Below, piece after piece: positions 27,708 to 35,435 of a DNA stretch of 64,000 bases. The notes under the pieces were generated by a model. That model was not told the DNA's origin. It was given only the letters and a program-made list of their open reading frames with translations, and did no database searches. A program made the position numbers and the translations under genes. The stretch spans positions 1 to 64,000 of the forward strand of contig NZ_JANPLK010000003.1 of NCBI RefSeq assembly GCF_031426495.1, written 5' to 3'. This DNA comes from Gemmatimonas sp. GTDB lineage: Bacteria > Gemmatimonadota > Gemmatimonadetes > Gemmatimonadales > Gemmatimonadaceae. The first letter of the stretch is position 1. Every line of letters begins with the position of its first letter.

Positions 27708-28111
27708 CGGCAGGGCACGATCGTCGTATAGGTCAAGGGCTTCGTCTGTCGCGGAATCGTCACCGTGACCACCACCACCGCCGTGTTCACGCCTTGCGTG
27801 ACGACCCACGACTCCTGAATGCCGCGTGTGGTGCGGCTGGCTGACGCCACGCCCGGCTGCGACAGATTGGTGCATGACAGGCTGGCGAGCGAATCCAGAC
27901 GCGACTGCGCCACGGCCGCCGCGATCGACTGACGACGGCCGCCGCCCATCTGCTTCGCCACGGCGTTCGACGTCGACAGTAGCCCGCCGATCGCCACCAT
28001 GAGCAGCACGAACGCGATGAGCACCTCGATGATCGACGAGCCGCGCCGCTTACGCGAGATGCGCTTACGCGAGATGCGCTTACGCGAGACGTGCTTCCTC
28101 ACAGTCGGCAC
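27704..28111 (-). CDS. PilV-like prepilin with repeated basic leader
   Basis: The 135-residue product carries a class-III-type signal: an unusually long basic leader of about 22 residues, cleavage site KRRG/SSIIEVL with Glu5, then a hydrophobic helix. The leader contains ISRKR repeats encoded by three 15-base tandem copies (28046-28090). The mature part is short and has two Cys. Position between the FimT/GspH-like and PilW-like genes supports a PilV-type minor pilin. Confidence 0.78.
   Translation of the reverse strand: MPTVRKHVSRKRISRKRISRKRRGSSIIEVLIAFVLLMVAIGGLLSTSNAVAKQMGGGRRQSIAAAVAQSRLDSLASLSCTNLSQPGVASASRTTRGIQESWVVTQGVNTAVVVVTVTIPRQTKPLTYTTIVPCR
28046..28090. repeat. three tandem 15-base repeats in the PilV-like leader
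   Basis: Three copies of GCGCTTACGCGAGAT, differing by one base in the first and the last copy, encode in-frame SRKRI units on the minus strand. Copy number could vary by slippage, changing leader length without shifting the frame. Confidence 0.85.
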
Positions 28112-28587
28112 CCGCGTCGCAATACCACGCCGGCGCCACTCACGCAGACGGTGTCGGCATAGGAGCCGAGCGTGATCCTATACTTCGCAATCGTCGCGCT
28201 CACCGGGGTCACCAGACCGCGCGCATCAAAGGCAATCGAGGTCGGCGCCGCGCCAATCGCGGTGATGGTCGTGCCGAAGGTCGAACTGAAGAGGAGCGGT
28301 CGGATCACCTGAGTCACCGTATTCGTCAAACCGCTCAACACGGTCACGCCAACGGTGTTACCGCTCAGTGTGAGTGTGGAACGCTTGCCTTTCTGCATGG
28401 CGACGGCGCGCGCGGTGGCAAACGTCGACTCCAGCGTCTCGTGGCTCGCGCGTAGCGCCGTCCGGGCCTTCAGCTCGGTGATCTTCGGCACGGTGATCAC
28501 GAACAAGGTCCCCATGATCGCGACGACCATGAGGACTTCGGCGAGCGTGAACCCGCGATGATGAGCAGACGATGATGTATGAAGCAC
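28099..28587 (-). CDS. FimT/GspH-like prepilin
   Basis: The product has the prepilin site HHRG/FTLAEVLMV with Glu5, a hydrophobic alpha1 helix (MVVAIMGTLFVITVPKI) and a beta-rich domain like GspH/FimT pseudopilins. The start is uncertain: GTG 28587 gives a 12-residue leader, while ATG 28689 gives 196 residues with an unusually long leader. Neither has a clear ribosome binding site. This is the first gene of the minor-pilin operon and overlaps the PilV-like gene by 13 bases. Confidence 0.75.
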   Translation of the reverse strand: MLHTSSSAHHRGFTLAEVLMVVAIMGTLFVITVPKITELKARTALRASHETLESTFATARAVAMQKGKRSTLTLSGNTVGVTVLSGLTNTVTQVIRPLLFSSTFGTTITAIGAAPTSIAFDARGLVTPVSATIAKYRITLGSYADTVCVSGAGVVLRRGCRL

Positions 28588-28770
28588 AGGTAAAGACAAG
28601 TGTCGGCAGGAGACGACCAGAACCGTACTCTCGTTTCGTCCCAATGTTTGCCGTTTTACCAGGGGCCTTTGGCCGACTTCCGCCCTCATTGCCCGTAACG
28701 AGTCGTACTATCACAATCCGGGTGCTGGAAAGGAGATCCATCCCGCATTCCGTCTCAATGCTGGCCGGGA

Positions 28771-30444
28771 CTAGCCTTCCAATCCGTCCAATCGGAAGCG
28801 ATTCCAGCTTCGGGTCCGCTCGATGTCGTCGAGCGCCGCACGCGCGACGGCGGGAAGAGGCGGCGCCTCCGGATCGTGCCGTAACACGGTGATCGCCTGG
28901 TCGCCCTCGCGCGCGATCTTGCATCCCGGGTTCAGTACACCGGACGGATCCGCCGCGTCCTTCACGTGCGCGAACGCCGCCCGCGCCTCGAGCCCCCAGA
29001 CGCGGTCCATCAGCGGCGCCCGCAAGCGACCGTCGCCGTGCTCGCCAGACAGGGTGCCACCGAGCACCGCCGTGAGTTCGCAGACGCGATCGAGAATGCC
29101 GTGCACGCGATCCCGCCATCCGCTGCGCGTCACGTCCACTAGCGGATTCACATGGGCGTGGGCATCACCGGCGTGACCGAAGATCACGCCAGGCATCTCG
29201 AAATGATCGAGCGCCCGGCGCACGCCGCGCACATAGTCGGGGAACCGATCGAGCGGCACGCAGCCGTCTTCGATGAACTGCATCGATCGCAGTCGCGGCG
29301 CGAGCCGTGAGAGAATCGGACTCGCCGCGTGACGCAGCGCCCACAACCGATGCTCATTGGCGGCATCGACCGCCGTATGCACCTCACTCGCACCATGTCG
29401 TGTGGCGCGCGCGCCCAGATGCGTCATCGCCTGCAACGCCTCCCCCGCCGACTCCCCTTCAACTTCCATGAGCAGCACGGCCTCGGCGTGCGACGGAATC
29501 CCCGTCGGGCCATCAGAAGCGGCCACGTCGAGAAAGGTGCGATCGAGGAGCTCGCAGGCGGTCGCACCATCACTGCGGGCCTCGACGGCGCAGGCGGTGG
29601 CCGCCTCCAACGAGTCGAAGATCGCCAGAATCGTCGCCGTTGCCCCCGCCACCGGAATGAGCGAGAGCTCCACTTCGGTGAAGAGCGCGAGCGTGCCCTC
29701 GCTGCCGACCAGCAGATCCACCAGATGCCCATCGGCGCGCAACGTATCGGCGATGGCGTACCCCGACGACTCCTTACGAACGCCGACGTGCGTCAGTGCA
29801 TACGCCGGGATCTCGCTGCCGAGTTGCGCGCTGATCTGCGACAACGCATCGGAGATGCGCCGCACGGCGGGTACGCCGATCGGCCACGGCGCACCGCGTC
29901 GCACCCACACATCGGTGCCGTCATCGAACACGCATCGCACGCCATGCACCCACGGCCGGGTGGCGCCGAACTTGAGCGTGCGCGCTCCCGCCGCGTTGGC
30001 GCCCACCATACCGCCGATCGTGCAGAACGCCCCGCTCGACGGATCCACCGGAAAGCGCAGCCCTTCGCGGCGCGCCGCATCATCGATCTCGCCCCGCGTC
30101 GCTCCGGCGCCCACACGGATCAGGCGACCGTCCACGTCGACCGGGCCTACCTGCCGCAGGCGGCTCAGGTCGACGATCACGCCAGGACCCACCGCGCCGG
30201 CGGCCATACCGCTCCCCGAACCGCGCGGCATCAGCGCGATGCCCTCACGTTTGCTCCAGCGCACCAGCGCAGGCACGTCGTCGGCGTCGGCAGGAACGGC
30301 CACACCCGCCGGTATGCACCGCGCGATTCCGGCACCCTCGGCGTACATGGCCCGGGCGAGCAGGTCGGTGCGGAATACACCACGGAAGTCGGGAGGAGAC
30401 TCGATCACCCTTGGAACCTCGTGTCCCCACGACCGCCGCGGCAA
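28771..30444 (-). CDS. FAD-binding oxidase (GlcD/D-lactate dehydrogenase type)
   Basis: The 557-residue protein is a two-domain flavoprotein of the vanillyl-alcohol-oxidase fold. The N-terminal PCMH FAD-binding domain shows PRGSGSGMAAGAVGPGVIVDLSRL (cited in parts) and GAFCTIGGMVGANAAGART. The C-terminal cap includes GHAGDAHAHVNP, TLSGEHGDGR and a closing LNPGCKI. This matches GlcD-type enzymes that oxidise 2-hydroxy acids such as glycolate or D-lactate to 2-oxo acids. No GlcE, GlcF or iron-sulfur partner is adjacent, and the protein has no Cys-rich C-terminal half. Confidence 0.88.
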   Translation of the reverse strand: MPRRSWGHEVPRVIESPPDFRGVFRTDLLARAMYAEGAGIARCIPAGVAVPADADDVPALVRWSKREGIALMPRGSGSGMAAGAVGPGVIVDLSRLRQVGPVDVDGRLIRVGAGATRGEIDDAARREGLRFPVDPSSGAFCTIGGMVGANAAGARTLKFGATRPWVHGVRCVFDDGTDVWVRRGAPWPIGVPAVRRISDALSQISAQLGSEIPAYALTHVGVRKESSGYAIADTLRADGHLVDLLVGSEGTLALFTEVELSLIPVAGATATILAIFDSLEAATACAVEARSDGATACELLDRTFLDVAASDGPTGIPSHAEAVLLMEVEGESAGEALQAMTHLGARATRHGASEVHTAVDAANEHRLWALRHAASPILSRLAPRLRSMQFIEDGCVPLDRFPDYVRGVRRALDHFEMPGVIFGHAGDAHAHVNPLVDVTRSGWRDRVHGILDRVCELTAVLGGTLSGEHGDGRLRAPLMDRVWGLEARAAFAHVKDAADPSGVLNPGCKIAREGDQAITVLRHDPEAPPLPAVARAALDDIERTRSWNRFRLDGLEG

Positions 30445-30534
30445 GGCCCTTTCGGGCCCGGACTGTTCATTCTATTACCCCTCCGTCCAGACTTGGTGAC
30501 GCACGGCTGTGCCGCGCATCGTATCTTGCACGAC

Positions 30535-31602
30535 ATGACCCTGCCGATCGCTGTCTCTGCCGCCCTGTCCCAGCGCGATGCCGCCCGCTTCTGCGAGGCC
30601 ATCCTGCCGGCAGTGTCGCGCACGTTTGCGCTCGGCATCAAAGTCCTGCCGGGTGCGCTCGGTCAGGCGGTGCTCGATGCGTATCTGTTGTGCCGCATTG
30701 CCGATACCGTCGAAGACGCGCCGGCGGTCGATCCGCAGGTGAAGGCGGCGCTATTCGACGACTTCCTCGCGGCGTTCAACGATGCCGCGGCGCTCGAGCG
30801 GTTTCTGCAGGGTGTAAAGCCGCTCGTGGGCGACGAAGCGCATCTGTCGCTTACGCTCAACGCCGACCTCGTGTTTGCGCACTTCTCGGGGCTGCCGCCA
30901 AAAACGCGCGGCGTGGTGCAGAAGTGGGTCGGCGAGATGACGATCGGCATGCGCAAGTTCGTGCTGCTCTATCCCGACGGCATCCGCATTCAGACCGTCG
31001 AGGAGTACAAGGAGTACTGCTACTACGTGGCGGGCACGGTAGGCTACATGCTCACCGACCTGTGGCACGAACACTCGTCGAGCATCGGCACCAAACGCTA
31101 CGCCATTCTGCGCGAGCGCTGCCGCGCCTTCGCCGAGGCGCTGCAAACCGTGAATATCCTGAAGGACGTTGCGGTCGATGCCGAGAAGGAGAATTCCGTG
31201 TACGTGCCCGAGGAGCTGCTGCGTGCGCACGGCAGCTCGCAGAGCAGTATTCTGGCGCCCGAACTCCTCGCGAAGAACCGGGAAGCGCTGACCCAGCTGA
31301 TTCAGTTGGCCTGGCACGACCTCGAAGAAGCGCGCATGTACCTCCTGCTCATCCCGCGCCGCGCCATTTCGATTCGCCTGTTCTGCATTCTGCCGCTGCT
31401 GCTGGCCTACGCCACGTTGCGTGATCTCGTGCAGAGTACGGCCATGCTCAAGCCGGGTGGGTCGGTCAAGATCTCGCGTCGCGAAGTGAAGTCGTTGCTG
31501 ATGACCGGCTCGATGCTCGTCATGAGCAACATGGGCGTGCGCTGGCTGGTCGAGCGGGTGCGCCGACGCGCGTTCGTGCTGGAGCTGGTTACCGCGCCGT
31601 AA
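30535..31602 (+). CDS. squalene/phytoene synthase family protein
   Basis: The 355-residue enzyme has both aspartate-rich motifs of head-to-head prenyl synthases: CRIADTVED (DxxED) and LKDVAVDAE (DxxxD). The flanking regions SRTFALGIKVLP and YCYYVAGTVGYMLTDLW are also conserved. The C-terminal hydrophobic helix resembles squalene synthases. It condenses two farnesyl or geranylgeranyl diphosphates to squalene or phytoene; squalene is more likely from the C-terminus. No crt or hopanoid genes are next to it. ATG 30535 was chosen; an open frame extends far upstream but overlaps the oxidase gene. Its 3' end overlaps the next gene by 14 bases, tail to tail. Confidence 0.85.
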   Translation: MTLPIAVSAALSQRDAARFCEAILPAVSRTFALGIKVLPGALGQAVLDAYLLCRIADTVEDAPAVDPQVKAALFDDFLAAFNDAAALERFLQGVKPLVGDEAHLSLTLNADLVFAHFSGLPPKTRGVVQKWVGEMTIGMRKFVLLYPDGIRIQTVEEYKEYCYYVAGTVGYMLTDLWHEHSSSIGTKRYAILRERCRAFAEALQTVNILKDVAVDAEKENSVYVPEELLRAHGSSQSSILAPELLAKNREALTQLIQLAWHDLEEARMYLLLIPRRAISIRLFCILPLLLAYATLRDLVQSTAMLKPGGSVKISRREVKSLLMTGSMLVMSNMGVRWLVERVRRRAFVLELVTAP

Positions 31603-32404
31603 TCTGCGTCACGACCTTCTGTAGCAGGTTCGGCGGCTCCTTCATGCGATCCTGCTCCAACTCGTCGAGGAGCTGTTCGATGCGCAAATGCATGCGGTCG
31701 ACGGCATTGCGGTAGGCGCGACGCAGCGCGCGCCAGCCCAGGAATCCGCCGCCCCCTACGAAGGCGGTAAGCCCGGCGAGAATCCCGGTGCCGGCGCCGG
31801 TGCTGACCAGAAAGAGCACCGGTACCGCGATGATGGCGTACAGCATGCCGAGGGCGATGACCAGCGCCACGGCCTGATTGCGCTGCATGCGGCGCATGCC
31901 GGCGATATCGGCATCGAGGCGGACCACGCTTCGCACGCCGTCGATCGCCGTGACACTGGCCGTCACTTGATCCACCCGAACGAGATCGAAGCGTCGACCG
32001 CCCACGCCGAATGAGCGGAGAAAGTTACCGAACGGATCACGACGCGGCTCCCAGCTCTGCCGGTCACCGATGCGACGACGCGTAGAGAGCGACTCCATGC
32101 GCGGCATCCACGAATCGAGACGGCGCAAGATGTCGTCGGGCGTGCCGGGCACCGTACGCTGTGCGCCCAGCGACGCCGGTCCAAGACTATCGAGCAATGG
32201 TCCCGACTCGGTTTCCGACATGGGCAAGCGCGCCCGTTCCTCGGCGATCGCCTGACGCACGTGCGCCAGATCGAGCCCGACCTCCTTGGCGATGTCGAGC
32301 AGGCGCTCCTCCGACACACTTTCCACGCCCTCGGAAGTGGTCGTCTGCAGTTCGCTGGCGCGGGCCAGCACGCGCTCGAGCGCGGTGCGCGGGATATCAG
32401 CCAT
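31589..32404 (-). CDS. hypothetical membrane protein with two C-terminal TM helices
   Basis: The 271-residue product has a soluble N-terminal half of about 165 residues, starting with a helical segment (RLLDIAKEVGLDLAHVRQAI) that looks like a small helical domain. Two hydrophobic helices follow (about 180-203 and 207-230), then a charged helical tail. I do not recognise a family. It is convergent with the squalene/phytoene synthase gene, and their coding ends overlap by 14 bases. Confidence 0.65.
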   Translation of the reverse strand: MADIPRTALERVLARASELQTTTSEGVESVSEERLLDIAKEVGLDLAHVRQAIAEERARLPMSETESGPLLDSLGPASLGAQRTVPGTPDDILRRLDSWMPRMESLSTRRRIGDRQSWEPRRDPFGNFLRSFGVGGRRFDLVRVDQVTASVTAIDGVRSVVRLDADIAGMRRMQRNQAVALVIALGMLYAIIAVPVLFLVSTGAGTGILAGLTAFVGGGGFLGWRALRRAYRNAVDRMHLRIEQLLDELEQDRMKEPPNLLQKVVTQITAR

Positions 32405-32437
32405 GGATTGGTGACGGGTGAAGCGCGGTCGTCGGCA

Positions 32438-33595
32438 CTAGATGCCGCTCAAGATGATGTCGATCTGCCGCTGAAGTGCCTCGCGAATAGCCGGCGGCAG
32501 GGCGAAGCCGTAGTCGAAGAGTGCGTTGTACGCCGTCATACCTGAACTACGAATATTGGCCTGTTCCACGTAATAGCGCACATAGCCGTCGCGCAGCTCC
32601 GGCGCGATAGCGGCCAGCAGCATCGCGCCGGCCTGTACCTGTCCCATCGACACATAGCGGTCGGCCGTGCCGGCGCGTTGTTCCGCCGGTGTCGTGTTGT
32701 CGGTGACCACCGTGCCCACCAGTGAGCCGGTGATCTCGTGCGCGAGCACGTACAACACTTGCACCGCATCGTCACTGCGCGCGGGGAAGGGGACGGCCAC
32801 CATCGTCTGCCGGTTCGGGCCGCTGGCGGTGCGCCCTTCGCCGCCGATCGGCAGTGACAACAGCAAATCCCCCTGCCGTTGCGACGTGTTGTTCAGAAAG
32901 CGCTCGAACTTCGTGCGATAGACCTGCTGCCACAAACTGTCCACCGACGTGATCACCGCCGCCCGCGTCCGGATCACGCGCGAGTGTTCGGCGTTGAAGA
33001 ATCGGTCCTGTTCATCGAGCACACCGGCCAGGAACAGCCGGAGCCACTCGCGATCGGCCGCGGTCGGAAACATCGACGCGATGAGCGCCACACGCGCCTG
33101 CGTTTCTCGATCGGGAGCACGACGCGGATCGCCCTCGAACTGCAGGAACCGTTCGATCGCATACTTCATGGCGTCCCAGTTCGAGAACTCGAACGGGAGA
33201 AATTGCGCCTGCAGATACCCGCCGGTCAGTGGCAATCGTTTCGCGAGTGTCGCGCGATTGGCGTCGAGGCTCGTGAGCACATTGCGCTGGTTCTTCACCA
33301 CGACCAGTGAATCGCGGTACCCGTTGCGATACAGCCGTACGCGCGACGTGTCTTCACTGATCAACGCGAACGCATGCAGCCACAGGTCGATGTGTTCGGC
33401 CGTGCGCACGGGCCAGCGCAGCGCTGGCTGCGACGACGGCTGCACCGACGGCGATGCACTGGACGGGGGCGTGCCGATCGGACGGGCCGGTGTTCCCACC
33501 GGTATCGCCGACGCGCACGAGGCGCACAGGCCAACCGTCGATGCGGCGAACAGCGTGTGGCGAACGAACGACCGGACAGACAAAACGTGAGGCAT
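32438..33595 (-). CDS. hypothetical exported protein
   Basis: The 385-residue product has an export signal ending near LCASCASA, a poor lipobox or a signal peptidase I site. A Pro/Ser-rich linker (about 35-55) follows, then a mostly helical domain. A segment reading VLYVLAHEITGSLVG resembles a metallopeptidase helix but lacks the second His of HExxH. No family was recognised. It is separated by 33 bases from the gene downstream on the same strand. Confidence 0.6.
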   Translation of the reverse strand: MPHVLSVRSFVRHTLFAASTVGLCASCASAIPVGTPARPIGTPPSSASPSVQPSSQPALRWPVRTAEHIDLWLHAFALISEDTSRVRLYRNGYRDSLVVVKNQRNVLTSLDANRATLAKRLPLTGGYLQAQFLPFEFSNWDAMKYAIERFLQFEGDPRRAPDRETQARVALIASMFPTAADREWLRLFLAGVLDEQDRFFNAEHSRVIRTRAAVITSVDSLWQQVYRTKFERFLNNTSQRQGDLLLSLPIGGEGRTASGPNRQTMVAVPFPARSDDAVQVLYVLAHEITGSLVGTVVTDNTTPAEQRAGTADRYVSMGQVQAGAMLLAAIAPELRDGYVRYYVEQANIRSSGMTAYNALFDYGFALPPAIREALQRQIDIILSGI

Positions 33596-33646
33596 ACACG
33601 AGTATACACCTCACGTCATCGACAGGATTCAGCGGGTCACGCGGAA

Positions 33647-34273
33647 CTAGCTGGCTTTACGGATTGGGAGCACGATATCCGGCAGATCGGCGCTGCGACC
33701 GCATGTCACGCAGAAGCGCCAGTTGACGTCGAGCTCGGTGCTGCACGCAGGACACTGCCGCTTGGTCAGGTCCATGCCGCAATGCGGGCAGAACGTCAGG
33801 CGCCGGTTCTCCGGCAGACGGTTTCCACAGAAGCGACAGCCGCAGGGTTTTGTCTCCGGCTTGGTCTCACCCGACCGGTCGCTGATATCGGTCGCGGGCG
33901 GGGTTGCCATCCGCTCCGTACCGACCGAAGCGGCCTGCTGGGCCAAGGTGAGGGAGGTCGTCGCCCACGCGCGCACCAACGACATCGACGGAGACGGTGA
34001 AGCGAGCGCCTGCGTACACGCCGCCTGCAGTCCCGACTCGGTCTGGAGATAGCCGCGCTCGCCGGCGATGAGGCGGAGTACCGTTCGCTCAAAAGCGTCG
34101 GCGCCACCGTCAGCCATTTCACGGCGCGCCTCCCGGAAGGGCAGGAGCCGTTCCTCGAGATCAGTCAGCGTGAAGCCCTGCGTCAGGAGATGCGGGTACT
34201 GCGTTCGGACCGTGCGCGAGAGACGGAAGGCGAGGCGATCGAGATCGTCCAGCGAACGCGACACGACGCTCAC
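33647..34273 (-). CDS. zinc-ribbon protein (double zinc ribbon)
   Basis: The 208-residue product has a helical N-terminal region of about 130 residues and a C-terminal array of four CxxC knuckles: CRFCGNRLP, FCPHCGMDL, CPACSTELD and FCVTCGR. These form two zinc ribbons, as in DZR-type proteins. Such ribbons are usually structural or mediate protein/nucleic-acid contacts; no specific role can be assigned. The ATG overlaps the stop of the upstream small membrane protein (ATGA), indicating co-translation. Confidence 0.8.
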   Translation of the reverse strand: MSVVSRSLDDLDRLAFRLSRTVRTQYPHLLTQGFTLTDLEERLLPFREARREMADGGADAFERTVLRLIAGERGYLQTESGLQAACTQALASPSPSMSLVRAWATTSLTLAQQAASVGTERMATPPATDISDRSGETKPETKPCGCRFCGNRLPENRRLTFCPHCGMDLTKRQCPACSTELDVNWRFCVTCGRSADLPDIVLPIRKAS

Positions 34274-34455
34274 TTCCCTTCGGTTGCCATACGCTTATCC
34301 ACGTCGTTTCCCATCCGCTCACGCGTCTCGCCACCGATGCGATCTACGACTCGCTCGGCGACGTTCTTTTCGTTCTCTTGCGCGTCCTTCCAGCCGTAGC
34401 CGTAGCCGATGGCGACGCCGATCGCGAGGATGAATAGATACTTGAACATGAGCAT
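34270..34455 (-). CDS. small single-pass membrane protein
   Basis: The 61-residue product starts MLMFKYLFILAIGVAIGYGY, one N-terminal membrane helix with a Gly zipper-like pattern. A charged, helix-forming tail of about 40 residues follows. A second ATG at 34449 and an upstream frame to 34473 are alternative starts. It precedes and overlaps the zinc-ribbon gene by 4 bases. No family recognised. Confidence 0.6.
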   Translation of the reverse strand: MLMFKYLFILAIGVAIGYGYGWKDAQENEKNVAERVVDRIGGETRERMGNDVDKRMATEGK

Positions 34456-34489
34456 CCGGAGTTGGACCGGCACTCGTGCGCCGGAGTCC

Positions 34490-35128
34490 TTACGTCATCC
34501 GACGCGCAGTCTTGGCCCCGGGTAACGCGGGGGCGGCCGCAAAGGCGTCCGGCTCCGGAAAAGGTGACAGCGGGGCCCGCTTGGTGTTAGCCCGGACCGG
34601 CTGCGCGGCCCACCACTCCTCGAACGACGAGACCACCAGGCCATCCGAGCGATCCTGCACCGCCGCGGCCCGGGTCGCGAGGTGATTGGCATACTCATTC
34701 TGCGGGTGACCGGCATGCCCCTTCACCCAGGCCCACTGGGTCTCGTGCATGGCCACGGCTTCGACCGCCGCCTGCCACAGCTCCACGTTCTCCACGGGCC
34801 CCTGCGCCCGCTTCCAGCCCCGCGCCATCCAGCCCCGCACCCACGACGTCATCCCGTCCACGATGTAGCGGGAGTCGGTCGTGAACAGGACCGAGAGTGC
34901 GTTTCCCTTCCGCGACATCGCCTCATAGCTGTCGATCACCGAGCGCAAGGCCATCCGGTTGTTGGTCGTATCCGGCTCCGACGCCCACAGATCAAAGCGC
35001 TGAACGGTGCCGTCGGCTTTTCGGAATTCGATCAACGCGCCGAGTCCGCCGGGCGTGTCGCCACTCTTCCCGTTGCCGAGACACGACTCATCGGCAAAGA
35101 CCGCGACCAACGGATACTTCGCGCTCAC
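34490..35128 (-). CDS. RNase HI-family protein lacking two catalytic carboxylates
   Basis: The first 155 residues align along their length with E. coli RNase HI: FADESCLGNG, TTNNRMALRS, LFTTDSRYIVDG, VKGHAGHPQNEYANHLA. Catalytic Asp10 and Asp70 are kept (Asp13, Asp85), as is His124 (His138). The Glu48 position is Ala60 (TTNNRMA), and Asp134 is Asn148 (EYANHLA). Replacement of Glu48 should impair metal binding. A 55-residue tail rich in Pro and Ala follows. It may bind RNA/DNA hybrids without cutting, or use a different metal ligand. It starts at a GTG overlapping the stop of the 71-residue ORF. Confidence 0.85.
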   Translation of the reverse strand: MSAKYPLVAVFADESCLGNGKSGDTPGGLGALIEFRKADGTVQRFDLWASEPDTTNNRMALRSVIDSYEAMSRKGNALSVLFTTDSRYIVDGMTSWVRGWMARGWKRAQGPVENVELWQAAVEAVAMHETQWAWVKGHAGHPQNEYANHLATRAAAVQDRSDGLVVSSFEEWWAAQPVRANTKRAPLSPFPEPDAFAAAPALPGAKTARRMT

Positions 35129-35340
35129 TTCACGATCTCCATGCCGTCCAGTTCATCGAGGAAGATCTCCAGCAGGCTACCCGTACTCGGATGACGAGCG
35201 ACGATCAGCTCACGCCCGTTGTGCAGGCGGAGTCGCTCGGGGATCACGAGGAACTCGGTACCGCGGCGGTAGAGCTGCAGCCGCGTGCCATCGGTGATGG
35301 CGCGCTCGAGGCGGTCGTACTGGAGAACGGAGAGATGCAT
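35125..35340 (-). CDS. small conserved-looking hypothetical protein (71 aa)
   Basis: The product MHLSVLQYDRLERAITDGTR... is a compact, charged 71-residue protein with no signal or membrane segment. It is coupled to the RNase HI-like gene by a GTGA overlap, so a shared role is possible. The frame is open upstream to 35643, but that part lies over the M20 gene and a palindrome. Function unknown. Confidence 0.65.
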   Translation of the reverse strand: MHLSVLQYDRLERAITDGTRLQLYRRGTEFLVIPERLRLHNGRELIVARHPSTGSLLEIFLDELDGMEIVK

Positions 35341-35363
35341 AGTTCGCTGCAAGGTAGCGAGAG

Positions 35364-35428
35364 GGGCTATGGGCTGTGGGCGATGCGCTATGGGCGAAAA
35401 CGAGTCGTCAGCCCACAGTCCACAGCCC
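35364..35428. repeat. intergenic palindrome after the M20 deacetylase gene
   Basis: Arms 35364-35381 and 35411-35428 pair at 16 of 18 positions around a 29-base loop. The left arm is purine-rich (GGGCTATGGGCTGTGGGC). It fills the gap between two same-strand genes and may act as terminator or 3' stabiliser. Confidence 0.7.
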
Positions 35429-35435
35429 AAACCCC

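Noticed and set aside
29329..30534. Long upstream extension of the squalene/phytoene synthase frame
   Set aside because: Runs antisense through the FAD oxidase gene; the enzyme homology starts at ATG 30535.
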